DNA of 64,000 nt from VAZQ01 sp963725065 (GCA_963725065.1 CAVRXD010000037.1:9075-73074); one strand, 5' to 3'. Positions 43,694 through 55,235 are shown, numbered from the stretch's first letter. Made by a program: numbers and translations. Notes: a model not told the origin generated them from the sequence alone.

Positions 43694-44590
43694 ATGGAAA
43701 ACGGGCAGCAGAGACCTCGTGGGGGAACAGGGTCGAGCTGCGCGGAAGCCGAGCGCGACTCGATGCAACTCGACCTATGGTCGGCGCTGCAACCGCAATA
43801 CGACACGTTCGAAGCAGCGGCGGGAGAGCATCCCCGTGCCTTCATCAGCAAGGCGCAGCCCACCCGAGCCCCGGCGCAAGTTCCAGAACTCAAACCCATG
43901 CCCCTGCTGATCGATCCACTCGGCGCGCCCCAAGCCGCCTCTGCAATCGATCACGGCATCACGCCCCCCGTCCGGGACGAATTCCTGGCCTCGACCCCGT
44001 CCGCGACTGCCGCCTGGTTTCATCCTGCGCTCATCGGCGGCGCGCTGGTGGTAGCGGTCGGGGTCGGATGGTTGGGCGGAGCGAGCCCTTCCTTCTTCTT
44101 CGCTCCGGCCGCGGCGCCAGTGCAGCAAGCCGATTCGGGCTGCGCCCGCGAGGGCCGCAAGGACAGCGCCTGCGCCGGCGCCAAAACCGACCGCGAGCTG
44201 GCGCCAAGCGCGCCCACGACTGCAAAGGTCGCGAGCCCGGCGGCCGGCGCCAATCGTGTGCGCGAGCCGGCGCGACCCGCGCAACAGGCCAACGCAGCAG
44301 CCAGCAAAGACGTAACGACGACGAACTCCATCGCAGCGGGATCGAGCCAGGAACGGGCGAAGAGCCTGCCCAGACCTGCACCGGCACCGGAGACCAGGCC
44401 GACCACGATCGAGGGCTGGACGATCCGCGAGGTCGTCGGTGGAACCGCCGTGCTGGAGGGGCCTGGCGGTGTCTGGCGGGCGGCACAGGGAGATACCGTT
44501 CCCGGAATCGGCCGCGTCGAGTCGGTTGTGCGCTGGGGCAACCGCTGGATCGTCGCGACCAGCAAAGGCCTGATCTCGACTCAGAACTGA
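43694..44590 (+). CDS. single-pass membrane protein with C-terminal pilus/secretion-like beta domain, function unknown
   Basis: The 298 residues show a cytoplasmic N-terminal part of about 110 residues, one membrane helix (PALIGGALVVAVGVGWLGG), a long Ala/Pro/Ser linker (about 135-240), and a small C-terminal beta domain: TIEGWTIREVVGGTAVLEGPGGVWRAAQGD. That last segment recalls the periplasmic domains of GspC or PilP, which read GxxV...L..G....V..GD, but I cannot claim homology. It heads a short run of plus-strand small genes. Confidence 0.65.
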   Translation: MENGQQRPRGGTGSSCAEAERDSMQLDLWSALQPQYDTFEAAAGEHPRAFISKAQPTRAPAQVPELKPMPLLIDPLGAPQAASAIDHGITPPVRDEFLASTPSATAAWFHPALIGGALVVAVGVGWLGGASPSFFFAPAAAPVQQADSGCAREGRKDSACAGAKTDRELAPSAPTTAKVASPAAGANRVREPARPAQQANAAASKDVTTTNSIAAGSSQERAKSLPRPAPAPETRPTTIEGWTIREVVGGTAVLEGPGGVWRAAQGDTVPGIGRVESVVRWGNRWIVATSKGLISTQN

Positions 44591-44698
44591 TTGCCTGTGA
44601 AAAGACTGCACCCTCCAGACCGCGCCGGCCGCGCCCCACGCTCGGAACCGGGAACCGGGAATGTGGTTGTTCCAGCGCAACCCGGAGGACATCGACCC

Positions 44699-44896
44699 AT
44701 GGCTACAAGGAAGCGCGAATTGATCGAGCCGCACAACGGCGACAAACGCTACGTCCGTCGCGACGCAAGCGGTCATTTCACAGACAAGCAGGTGGACGTC
44801 GGGCGCTCCCTTGCCGCCGATCGGCGCTCCAAGAGCAAAACCGTCGCGCAGCCGGGTCAAGGCGACAAAGGCGATCGGCGACCGCGAGCCAAGTGA
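44699..44896 (+). CDS. small basic hypothetical protein
   Basis: The 65-residue hydrophilic protein starts MATRKRELIEPHNGDKRYVRRD and ends QPGQGDKGDRRPRAK. GGAGGAC precedes the ATG. I recall near-identical small proteins annotated as hypothetical across Bradyrhizobium and relatives, so it is likely conserved. Its stop overlaps the next start (TGATG), which implies coupling. Confidence 0.7.
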   Translation: MATRKRELIEPHNGDKRYVRRDASGHFTDKQVDVGRSLAADRRSKSKTVAQPGQGDKGDRRPRAK

Positions 44897-45132
44897 TGCC
44901 GGGAAAGCGGGTCCAGTTCGACGACGCGACCTGGCAGGCCATCGACCTGTTGGCCCGCGACCGCATGATGGATTTTCAGGAACTGGCGGACGAGGCGTTC
45001 CGCGACCTGCTGCAGAAGCACGGACGCCCGACCGATCTCAAGGCGGCGCTGCGGCAAAGCGCCGGCGTGAGCGCAGAGGTGCACAAATTTCCCGCCAAGA
45101 AGAAACCCAAACGACGGCGTGCCGCGGATTGA
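44896..45132 (+). CDS. small protein with ribbon-helix-helix-like N-terminus
   Basis: The 78-residue protein starts at the overlapping ATG 44896. The stretch VQFDDATWQAIDLLARDRMMDFQELADEAFRDLLQKHGRP has the strand-helix-helix pattern of CopG-type DNA-binding proteins. A Lys/Arg-rich tail (KKKPKRRRAAD) follows. With its partner upstream it resembles a regulator or antitoxin-like pair, but the partner does not look like a toxin. Confidence 0.65.
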   Translation: MPGKRVQFDDATWQAIDLLARDRMMDFQELADEAFRDLLQKHGRPTDLKAALRQSAGVSAEVHKFPAKKKPKRRRAAD

Positions 45133-45196
45133 GTCGGGCGTCGCGCTGCTTCTCGTCTCGCCACGCAGCAATACCGGCGCGCCAAGCTGGGAGCGG

Positions 45197-45583
45197 TCAC
45201 GCCCCGTGCGTGCTGCGCACGGGATGGCCGGCCTTGCGCCATTCGCCCACCGTCTCGGCGATGATGCGGACGGACTCCATGGCGGTCTGGCTGAGCTCGG
45301 TATAGCCGACGGTCTCGCGCTCGATCCGTTCGCTCTCCGATTTCAGGTACGTCCTGGCCTGCTGAAGCTCGCCGATGATCTTTTCCAGTTCGTCGATCGA
45401 GGGCGCGCCGAGGTTCTGGACCAGCGACGAGACGTTGTCGCTCCCGGCCTCTGGCGCCACGTCAGGCGGCACGGTCGGAGGAGACGACGACGCGTCCGCC
45501 GGGACGAGGCCGGCATCTCCCTCCGCGACATCCGTCATGGGCGTATCGGCGAGCGTGAACTGTTCAGGTTCCATGGCATTCAT
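45197..45583 (-). CDS. hypothetical coiled-coil protein
   Basis: The 128-residue protein starts at ATG 45583 (MNAMEPEQFTLADTP). An acidic, Pro/Ser-rich first half leads into a helical second half, IDELEKIIGELQQARTYLKSE, that probably forms a coiled coil. It has no signal or membrane segment. An in-frame ATG at 45625 is possible. It is downstream of rpoD on the same strand, about 200 bp away. Confidence 0.6.
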   Translation of the reverse strand: MNAMEPEQFTLADTPMTDVAEGDAGLVPADASSSPPTVPPDVAPEAGSDNVSSLVQNLGAPSIDELEKIIGELQQARTYLKSESERIERETVGYTELSQTAMESVRIIAETVGEWRKAGHPVRSTHGA

Positions 45584-45784
45584 TCTTGCATCGAGAGGCG
45601 AGCGCCACAAAGGCTCGGCACGCAATCATCGGGGAGCAAGATTAATGCGGGGTAAACTATCCGAGCTGCGAACAGGTTCGCGCGTCGTACCCACCGCGCC
45701 AACGCGTGGAGGGCCGTGGCGGACAGATGGCACGCCGATGCAAAATAAGCCGGCCCCGGCAGAAGCCAGCTTGGGACCGCGGCC

Positions 45785-47914
<2,130 letters not shown>

Positions 47915-48171
47915 GCATCTCTCCTGAAGCCGGCGCCGGCCGGGGGCGCCGCTTGAAACATCGTCCCTACCCTATGCGGGGAGAATCGTACGGCCGAATG
48001 GGCCGCGCCGAGGGGTCGCGACCTTCGATACCGCCCTGATTCGAACCGCCGGAGTGTCATCGGAGCCCCTTTACGCTCCAATTAACCCTCCATGCAGCGG
48101 AAGCCAAACGGTTTTCCGGGTTCCGCGAAGTTCCCGGGGTCCCGCCTGGGCTTTCCAATCGTCCCGCATTG

Positions 48172-50148
48172 TCACAGCGACCGAACCGCCCGGCCCGAGG
48201 AGGCTCCAAAGCCCTCGATCAGCGCCTCGGTTCCGTCGAGGACCGCGAGTCGAGCCTTCACGTCTTGCAACCAGGAATAGTTAGCCTCGGTCGTCTCCTG
48301 TCCCAAGGCCTGTTCGGCTTCTCTGAGTTCCTTAATTAGGGAATGCCATTGCCGATGCAAGGCGACAAGCTGTTTCCAGGTCATAAGAACGTCGTCGGGG
48401 GCCGCCTCCGACTGCGCACCCCAGACCGAAGGCGTGGTGATGGCCTTATCCATGCGGGCAGCGACTTCAGTCAGTCCGCGGCGACCAAGTTCGGCGAGCA
48501 TAGCCTCGCCATCGAGCGCGGCGCCATGGGCAAAGATATCGATCAGCTCGCTTTTCACCCGGGCCGCCTCGGCATGCCGAAACTCAACGCCGGCGAGCTC
48601 CTCCAGGTGGTCGTGCAGGAGCCAGGGGTGGTTGATGACCGCCTGCAGGATCAGCGCTTCGCGCAGCGGAATCGCGGCGCGGTGGCCGCGATGAACCGGG
48701 CTCGAGGCCAGCTGCGCGCTCGCCACCACGTAAGGCTCGCCAGCAACGGAACGCATGGCGAATGCCGGATTGCGAACACCGGGTGAGGAATTGCGATTGG
48801 TCTTTGCGCCCCGGGTCGTGTTCCGCCAATCGCTGTTCGTCATCCGGCCTGGCCGCGGCCGCATCTTCGGCCGCACGTCGGTCTCGAACATCTGCCGCAG
48901 CCGATCGCCGAACTCCTGACGATAATATTTGCGCACGGAATCGTCGCCGATGGACGCCGTAACCTCGGCGATCCGGGCCTCGAACGCGGCGCGCCGCTCG
49001 GGCGTATCGAACCCGCCGCCCTCGGTCTCGCGCATCCACAGCACGTGGGCGAGCGGGCGAGCGGCGCCGATGACCTCGGTGATCGCCTCGCGGCCGCCCG
49101 CGCGCACGAGGTCGTCGGGGTCGTGCCCTTCCGGCAGACTGGCGAACTTCAGGCTCTTGCCGGCCTTGATCAGCGGCAAGGCCAGATCGACGGCGCGATA
49201 GGCGGCGCGCCGGCCGGCGGAATCGCCGTCGAAGCAGAGCGTCGGCTCGTCCGCCATCTTCCAGAGCAGAACGAGCTGGTCGGCGGTGAGCGCGGTGCCG
49301 AGCGGCGCCACCGTCGCCTCGAAGCCGGCAGTCACCATGGCGATCACGTCGACGTAGCCCTCGACCGCGATGACCGGCGCGCCCTTGTGGGCGGCGGCGC
49401 GCGCGGCGGCGATGTTGTAGAGCGTCCCGCCCTTGTGGAAGAGCGGCGTCTCCGGCGAGTTCAGGTATTTCGCCTGCGCGTCCTTCTCGAGCGCCCGTCC
49501 GCCGAAGGCGATGACGCGGCCGCGCAGATCCGTGATCGGAAACATCACCCGATCGCGGAAGCGGTCGTAGGGCACCGGGATGTCGTCGCCGGCAACCAGC
49601 AGCCCGGCTTCGATCATATCCGGGGTCGATATCCCTTCCTTGCCGAGGTGCTCCTTGAGCGCGAAGCGCTCGGCCGGTGCGTAGCCCAGGCGGAACCTGA
49701 CCTGCGTGGCCGGATCGAGCCCGCGGTCGGCGAGATAGCCGCGTGCCTTGGCGCCGGCGCGCGCGGCGAGCGTCGCTTCGAAGAATTTCGCCGCCAGCTC
49801 CATGACGTCATTGAGGGTCTTGCGCCGCTCGTCGCGGGCCTCCTCCGCCCGCGAGATCGTGGGCAGGGGAAGGCCGGCCTCGCCCGCGAGGCGCTCGACC
49901 GCCTCCGGGAAGCTGAGCCCTTCGGTCATCATCACGAAATCGAAGATGTTGCCGTTCTTGCCCGAGGAGAAGTCGAACCACGCCATCTTCTGGTCGTTGA
50001 CGAAAAACGAGGGCGTCTTCTCCTGGTTGAACGGCGAGAGGCCCCTCCACTCGCGGCCCGCCTTTTTGAGCCGCACACGCCGGCCGACGACCTCCGAAAC
50101 CAGAAGGCGCGCGCGCAACTCATCGAGAAATTGGGGCGGAAAGCGCAT
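48172..50148 (-). CDS. dnaG: DNA primase DnaG
   Basis: The 658-residue primase makes RNA primers for replication. It has an N-terminal domain (PFNQEKTPSFFVNDQK), the catalytic core with YVDVIAMVTAGFEATVAPLGTA and the TOPRIM acidic residues in LCFDGDSAGRRAA, and a C-terminal helicase-interaction part. The CHC2 zinc ligands are missing: the usual CPFH is SPFN and the second Cys pair reads FDFSSGKNG. The final residues SGRAVRSL are ordinary. It starts at ATG 50148, with its own upstream region of about 330 bp divergent from an esterase gene. Confidence 0.97.
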   Translation of the reverse strand: MRFPPQFLDELRARLLVSEVVGRRVRLKKAGREWRGLSPFNQEKTPSFFVNDQKMAWFDFSSGKNGNIFDFVMMTEGLSFPEAVERLAGEAGLPLPTISRAEEARDERRKTLNDVMELAAKFFEATLAARAGAKARGYLADRGLDPATQVRFRLGYAPAERFALKEHLGKEGISTPDMIEAGLLVAGDDIPVPYDRFRDRVMFPITDLRGRVIAFGGRALEKDAQAKYLNSPETPLFHKGGTLYNIAAARAAAHKGAPVIAVEGYVDVIAMVTAGFEATVAPLGTALTADQLVLLWKMADEPTLCFDGDSAGRRAAYRAVDLALPLIKAGKSLKFASLPEGHDPDDLVRAGGREAITEVIGAARPLAHVLWMRETEGGGFDTPERRAAFEARIAEVTASIGDDSVRKYYRQEFGDRLRQMFETDVRPKMRPRPGRMTNSDWRNTTRGAKTNRNSSPGVRNPAFAMRSVAGEPYVVASAQLASSPVHRGHRAAIPLREALILQAVINHPWLLHDHLEELAGVEFRHAEAARVKSELIDIFAHGAALDGEAMLAELGRRGLTEVAARMDKAITTPSVWGAQSEAAPDDVLMTWKQLVALHRQWHSLIKELREAEQALGQETTEANYSWLQDVKARLAVLDGTEALIEGFGASSGRAVRSL

Positions 50149-50479
50149 GCGGCCAAGCCGTAATGATTCGGTGGCCTGTCAGTATAGGACAGCGCCGCGC
50201 GCCAGCCAGAATGCGCGGGATTGTCCCGGTTATCCACAGGCACCCGCCACCGTGGGCAAAGCCAAACGCCCATGCGACCGCGCATCGCATTTGGCACGGG
50301 TGGGCATGCGGTCCGGCGAGCGACCTGACCTCGGGCGCGCGCTTTGCCCACTCCATGCATGGGCGAGAGAACAACGACCCGATCAATGCCGTGCCGGGAA
50401 CGGCATCACGGCGGGACCTCGGGACGGAGCCACGCGCGGGCGCTAAGATACGCCAACAGAAAATCGCAAGGAGGAAACG
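50149..50479. other. divergent promoter region between dnaG and a tandem esterase pair
   Basis: This is a 331-bp gap without a convincing gene. A good ribosome-binding site (AAGGAGG) closes it on the plus side. I could not pick out a clear -35/-10 pair for either direction. Confidence 0.45.
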
Positions 50480-51301
50480 ATGGCTGCAACCAATGACGCA
50501 TCCTTCACTCGCCGCACGGTGCTCGCGAGCGCCGGTGCCGGCGCAGGCGCAGCGGCGCTGGGCGGCACGCCGGCGCTGGCGCAGACCGGTCAGTCCAAGA
50601 CATTCGTGCTGGTGCACGGCGCGTGGCACGGCGGCTGGTGCTGGCGGCGCGTGTCGGACCTGTTGGAAAAGCAGGGCCACAAGGTGTTCACGCCGACGCT
50701 CACCGGCGTCGGCGAGCGCTCGCACCTCATGAGCAAGGACATCAATCTCGACACCCACATCACCGACCTCGTCAACGTGTTCAAATGGGAGGACCTCAAG
50801 GACGTCTGCCTGGTCGTGCACTCCTACGGCGGGTGGCCGGGCTCCGGCGCGCTGGAGCAGATCGGAGACCGCGTCTCCTCGATCGTCTGGCTCGACGCGT
50901 TCAAACCGGAGAACGGCCAGCGCGGGTTCGACTTTGCCTCCGAGTTCAGCCGCAAAGCCTTCCTGGCAGCGGTCGAGAAGGGCGAGCCCGGGCGGCCGTC
51001 GCCGACGGCGGAGGCATTCCGTGTCATCAGCGAAAAGGACCGCGCCTGGGTAGACTCGAAGACAACGCCGCAGCCCAACGGCGTGGCGATGCAGCCGATC
51101 AAGCTGACCGGCGCGCGCGAGAAGGTGGCGAAGAAGACCTACATCCGCGCCGCGAAATATCCGCAACCCGCCTTCGACCAGGCGCTGGCGGAGTGCAAGG
51201 CCGACAAGTCGTGGCGCACGTTCGAGGCCACCGAGTCCGGCCACGATGTGATGGTCGACGCGCCGCAATGGCTGGTCGACGTGCTGCTGCAAGTATCCTG
51301 A
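50480..51301 (+). CDS. exported alpha/beta hydrolase (esterase), first tandem copy, altered nucleophile elbow
   Basis: The 273-residue protein has a twin-arginine leader (FTRRTVLASAGAGAGAAALGG). The alpha/beta fold opens FVLVHGAWHGGWCWRRV, with oxyanion residues in HGAW. The nucleophile Ser is in LVVHSYGGWPG, where the first Gly of the usual G-x-S-x-G is Val. The catalytic His is in ESGHDVMVDAP. It resembles EstC/salicylate-esterase-type hydrolases. It is followed 13 nt later by a close paralogue. Confidence 0.87.
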   Translation: MAATNDASFTRRTVLASAGAGAGAAALGGTPALAQTGQSKTFVLVHGAWHGGWCWRRVSDLLEKQGHKVFTPTLTGVGERSHLMSKDINLDTHITDLVNVFKWEDLKDVCLVVHSYGGWPGSGALEQIGDRVSSIVWLDAFKPENGQRGFDFASEFSRKAFLAAVEKGEPGRPSPTAEAFRVISEKDRAWVDSKTTPQPNGVAMQPIKLTGAREKVAKKTYIRAAKYPQPAFDQALAECKADKSWRTFEATESGHDVMVDAPQWLVDVLLQVS

Positions 51302-51314
51302 GACGGAGGAAACA

Positions 51315-52133
51315 ATGACGAACGGACAGACGCGTCGCACCGCGCTGGGCGCGATGGCGGCAGGTGTTGGAATGGCAGGCGTGGGGCTCATGGCCATGAC
51401 CGATCAAACGACGGCACAGGCGCAGACCGGCGGAAAGACCTTCGTGCTGGTGCACGGCGCGTGGCATGGCGGCTGGTGCTGGCGGCGGGTGTCGGACCTG
51501 CTGGAGAAGAAAGGGCACAAGGTGTTCGCCCCCACGATGACGGGGCTCGGCGAGCGCTCGCACCTGATCGGCGGCAAGATCGATCTTGCGACCCACGTCA
51601 CCGACATCGTCAACGTGATCAAATGGGAGAACCTCAACGACATCGTGCTGGTCGGCCACTCCTATGGCGGCGTGATCATCTCCGGCGTCGCCGAGCAGAT
51701 GCGCGATGCGATCGGCTCGATCGTGTTCCTCGATGCCTTCGTGCCGGCGAACGGCGACACCCTGGCGGCCAAGGCCTCGCAGCCCGTGCGCGAAGCGATC
51801 GCGGGATTGGTGGAGAAGGGCGAGACCGCGATGAAGCCGGTGCCGGCCGCGGTGTTCCGGGTGAACGAGAAGGACCGGGCGTGGGTCGACGCCATGTGCA
51901 CGCCCCATCCTGTGGCGACGCTCACCGACAAGATCACGTTGACCGGCGCGCGCGAGCGCATCGCCAAGAAGGCCTATATCCGCGCCAAGGGGTATCCGAG
52001 CGTGCCGTTCGACGGCTTCTACGACGCGCTCAAGACCAACAGCGCATGGCGCGTCTACGAGCTGCCCAGCGGCCACGACGTCATGGTCGACATGCCCGAC
52101 CGGCTGACGGAAATTCTGCTCGAAGTGGCGTAG
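51315..52133 (+). CDS. exported alpha/beta hydrolase (esterase), second tandem copy
   Basis: This 272-residue paralogue of the preceding protein also starts with a twin-arginine-like leader (TRRTALGAMAAGVGM). It has the identical stretch FVLVHGAWHGGWCWRRVSDL. Here the nucleophile elbow is the standard GHSYGG, and the His is in PSGHDVMVDMP. The two copies are strongly alike along their length, showing tandem duplication. GGAGGAA precedes the start. Confidence 0.88.
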   Translation: MTNGQTRRTALGAMAAGVGMAGVGLMAMTDQTTAQAQTGGKTFVLVHGAWHGGWCWRRVSDLLEKKGHKVFAPTMTGLGERSHLIGGKIDLATHVTDIVNVIKWENLNDIVLVGHSYGGVIISGVAEQMRDAIGSIVFLDAFVPANGDTLAAKASQPVREAIAGLVEKGETAMKPVPAAVFRVNEKDRAWVDAMCTPHPVATLTDKITLTGARERIAKKAYIRAKGYPSVPFDGFYDALKTNSAWRVYELPSGHDVMVDMPDRLTEILLEVA

Positions 52134-52258
52134 CGATCGGCACGCCCGGCGCACAAGGACAGATATCGACATGCACTCTGCGTGCCGGGTCTCGCGGAGT
52201 TTACCCTCGGGCCGCGCGCAGCGCGGACCCGGGGGCTCGCCCGGGACACGAGCCTGAC

Positions 52259-53242
52259 CTACTCCGTCGCCGAAAAGCCCGTCGCCTTCACGATCTTTGC
52301 CCAGCGCTCGAACTGCTGATCGATGCTCTGCGCGAACGCGGCGCCGGTGACGCCGCTCACCTCGAAGCCCTGGGCCGCGAGCCGCGCCCGCACCGCTTCG
52401 TCGGCGTGCGCCGCGATCGCGGCCGCCTCCAGCCGCTTGACGACGTCGACCGGCGTGCCCGCCTTGAGCATCAGTCCGAACCACGCGCTCGCCGTCAGAT
52501 CGGCGTGGCCCAGGTCCGCCAGCGTCGGCACGTCGGGCAGCAACGGGGAGCGTTTCGGCCCGCTCGCCACCAGCGCCCGCAGCGTGCCCGCGCGCGCCGG
52601 CTCGACCGCGGACTGGAGCTGCGTGAAACCGAACAGCGCATGTCCCGCCAGGAGATCGATCATCTGCGGGGCGTTGCCGCGGTAGGGCACCTGCGTGAAG
52701 GCGAGGCCGAAGCGCTCGTCGAGCTGGTAGCCGAGAAAATGCGAGATCGTGCCCGGGCCGTAATTGGCGTAGGAGAGCTTGCCGCGATTGGCCTTTGCCC
52801 AGTCCACCCATTGCTCGAACGTCGTGGCCGGCACGCTCGGATGCGCCACCAGCACGAGCGGGGTCTCGATCCCCTTGATCACCGGAATGAAGTCGGACCG
52901 CTTCCAGCGCAGATTGCGGTAGCTCGACGGATTGATCTCGATCATCGACTGGGCGGCGACCCACACCTGGCTGCCATCGGCGGGCCCGTCGGCCACCCAC
53001 TGCGCGGCGAGGTTGCCGTTGGCGCCGGCCTTGATCTCGATGATCACCGGCCGGGCGAGCGTCACACTCATGTGCTCGGCGATGATGCGGGAGTAGACGT
53101 CGATCGAGCCGCCCGCCGGCGCGCCGACGGCGAGGCGAATGGGGCCCGCGCTCTCCGCCAGGCCCTCGGCGCCGAGCGCGCCGACCAGCACGCCCAGCGA
53201 GGCCGCGCAGATGCGCAGCGTCCGTCGCAGCCGCGTTGACAT
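52259..53242 (-). CDS. Bug/TctC-family receptor, array copy 4 (most diverged)
   Basis: The 327-residue periplasmic receptor starts MSTRLRRTLRICAASLGVLV behind GGGAG. Motifs include IRLAVGAPAGGSIDVYSRI and FTQVPYRGNAPQMIDLLAG. It lacks both the PDGYT box and the Cys pair of its three neighbours, so it was probably not produced by the latest duplications. It is the last gene of a four-receptor run transcribed leftwards, 13 nt after copy 3. Confidence 0.87.
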   Translation of the reverse strand: MSTRLRRTLRICAASLGVLVGALGAEGLAESAGPIRLAVGAPAGGSIDVYSRIIAEHMSVTLARPVIIEIKAGANGNLAAQWVADGPADGSQVWVAAQSMIEINPSSYRNLRWKRSDFIPVIKGIETPLVLVAHPSVPATTFEQWVDWAKANRGKLSYANYGPGTISHFLGYQLDERFGLAFTQVPYRGNAPQMIDLLAGHALFGFTQLQSAVEPARAGTLRALVASGPKRSPLLPDVPTLADLGHADLTASAWFGLMLKAGTPVDVVKRLEAAAIAAHADEAVRARLAAQGFEVSGVTGAAFAQSIDQQFERWAKIVKATGFSATE

Positions 53243-53255
53243 CGCCTGTCTCCCT

Positions 53256-54239
53256 CTACTGCGGCTCGAGCCCCGCCGCCTTGACGACACGCTCGGCGAC
53301 CACGCGGTTCTCCTCGAGATAGCGCGCGAAATCGGCGGGCCGGTCGAGGATCGGCTCGAGCCCGAGATCGATCATGTTCTTGCTCCGGAACGCCGGCATG
53401 CTGCCGATCCGCACGAACTCTTCGTTGAGCCTGGCGATGATGGGCGCGGGCGTGCCGGCGGGCGCCACCAGCCCGAAATAGACTTGCGTGATGTCGCCGC
53501 GATAGCCGAGCTCGCGCAACGTCGGCACATCGGGGACGAGCGGCGAGCGGTGCTCGCTGTCGATCGCCAACGCCGTCATCGTGCCCGCGCGCAGATGCGA
53601 GATGACATTGGCGAGCCCGAGGAATGCGATCGGGGTCGCGCCGGAGAGGATGCCGTTGACCGCATCGCCGCCGCCGCGATAGGGCACCTTCACCATGTCG
53701 GCGCCGCTCGATTGCCTGAACTTGTCCATGAACAGGGACAGCGGAACGGACGGAGCGACGTAGCTCAGCGTCCCCGGCTTCGCCTTCGACAGCGCCGCAA
53801 GCTCGTCGAGCGTCTTGACCTTCATCGCCGCGTTGACCGCGAGCACCTGCGTGACGAAGAACAGGTTGGTGATCGGCGCGAAATCCTTCTCGGCGTCGAA
53901 ACCCGGCTTCTTGAACAGGAACTTGTTGTAGCTCAGCGTCTCGACCGGCAGGATGCAGATGGTGTAGCCGTCCGGCGGCGCTTCGGCGCAGGCGCGCCCG
54001 CCGATATTGAGGCCGCCGCCCGGCCGGTTCTCCACCACGATCGGCTGGCCGAGCTGCTTCTGAAATTCCTCGCCGGCGACCCGCATGAACACGTCGCTCA
54101 GGCCCCCGGGCACCAGCGCGGTGATCGCCCGCACCGGGCGGCTGGGAAACTCCTGCGCCGCGATCGGCGCGGATGACGCCCCGATCAGCAGCAGCGCGGC
54201 GAGTGACGCGACCGGTCCGTTCATGGCGCCTGCCTTCAT
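53256..54239 (-). CDS. Bug/TctC-family receptor, array copy 3
   Basis: The 327-residue receptor has a signal peptide ending APIAAQEFP. It carries RPVRAITALVPGGLSDVFMR, ENRPGGGLNIGGRACAEAPPDGYTICIL, VPYRGGGDAVNGILSG and the C-terminus VVKAAGLEPQ. The Cys pair around PDGYT is present. It is 7 nt from the stop of copy 2 upstream. Confidence 0.9.
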   Translation of the reverse strand: MKAGAMNGPVASLAALLLIGASSAPIAAQEFPSRPVRAITALVPGGLSDVFMRVAGEEFQKQLGQPIVVENRPGGGLNIGGRACAEAPPDGYTICILPVETLSYNKFLFKKPGFDAEKDFAPITNLFFVTQVLAVNAAMKVKTLDELAALSKAKPGTLSYVAPSVPLSLFMDKFRQSSGADMVKVPYRGGGDAVNGILSGATPIAFLGLANVISHLRAGTMTALAIDSEHRSPLVPDVPTLRELGYRGDITQVYFGLVAPAGTPAPIIARLNEEFVRIGSMPAFRSKNMIDLGLEPILDRPADFARYLEENRVVAERVVKAAGLEPQ

Positions 54240-54246
54240 CTCTTGA

Positions 54247-55221
54247 CTACTGCGGCTGCAATCCGGATTCCTTGACGATCAGCTCGGAGGCGGCGCGGTC
54301 CTCCCGGATGAAGCGCGCGAACGCCTCCGGCGTGCTCGCCACCGGCTCGAGCCCGCGCTCGATCAGATTGCGATTGCGAAATCCGGCATCGCCGACGATG
54401 CGGGCGATCTCCTGCTGCAAGCGAGCGACAATGGGTTTCGGCGTCCTGGCCGGCGCCAGCAGGCCGAAATAGGAGCGGCCCGCGAAGGTCTTCTGCGTCG
54501 CCTCGGGGATGGTCGGAATGTCGGGAAACAGCGGCGAGCGCTTGTCGCTGTCCACCAGCAGGCCGATCACCGTGCCGCCCTCGAGCTGCGCGCGCACATT
54601 CGCGATCCCGTAGAAGCCGACCGGCGTGGAGCCGTTGAGCAGCGCGGTCACCGCCTCGCCGCCGCCGCGGAACGGCACGCGCACGAGGTCGGCGCCGGTA
54701 TCCCTCTTCAGCCGTTCGATGAACACGCCGAGCGGCACCGCCGCGGTCGAATAGCTCAACGTCCCCGGCTTCGCCTTCGACAGCGCGATCAGCTCCGGCA
54801 GTGTCTTGACGTCGAGCGCCGCGCTCACCACCAGCGCCTGGGTGATGAAGAACAGCTGCGTGATCGGCTCGAAGCCGTTCTCCGGATCGAACGCCAGGCT
54901 CTTGAACAGGAACTGGTTGAACACCAGCGGCTCGCCCGGAATGATGCAGAGGGTGTAGCCGTCGGGCGGCGCCTCGGCGCAGGCGCGCGCGCCGATATTG
55001 AATGCCCCGCCGGGACGGTTCTCGATGATGAACGGCTGGCCCATGGCCTTGTGCAGCTCATCGGCCAGCGCGCGCATGAAGATGTCGCTGGTGCCGCCGG
55101 CGCTCGATGTGGCGATCACGCGCACGGGCCGCGCCGGATAATCCTGCGCGAACGCCGCGGAGAACGCCGGCAACACGGCGAGCGCCGCCAGCCATGCGCA
55201 CAGCCGGGAGGAACGGTTCAT
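54247..55221 (-). CDS. Bug/TctC-family receptor, array copy 2
   Basis: The 324-residue receptor has a signal peptide ending AAFAQDYP, the Cys-pair box ACAEAPPDGYTLCII, and VPFRGGGEAVTALLNG. I use ATG 55221, which begins the signal peptide. ATG 55239 overlaps the stop of copy 1 as ATGA and would couple translation, so it is a fair alternative. A long upstream extension of the frame overlaps copy 1 and is not real. Confidence 0.9.
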   Translation of the reverse strand: MNRSSRLCAWLAALAVLPAFSAAFAQDYPARPVRVIATSSAGGTSDIFMRALADELHKAMGQPFIIENRPGGAFNIGARACAEAPPDGYTLCIIPGEPLVFNQFLFKSLAFDPENGFEPITQLFFITQALVVSAALDVKTLPELIALSKAKPGTLSYSTAAVPLGVFIERLKRDTGADLVRVPFRGGGEAVTALLNGSTPVGFYGIANVRAQLEGGTVIGLLVDSDKRSPLFPDIPTIPEATQKTFAGRSYFGLLAPARTPKPIVARLQQEIARIVGDAGFRNRNLIERGLEPVASTPEAFARFIREDRAASELIVKESGLQPQ

Positions 55222-55235
55222 GTGCCTGGCCCCGG

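Noticed and set aside
51099..53000. A 633-codon minus-strand frame spanning the second esterase
   Set aside because: It is antisense to the esterase and out of frame with the receptor at 52259-53242, which has clear motifs.
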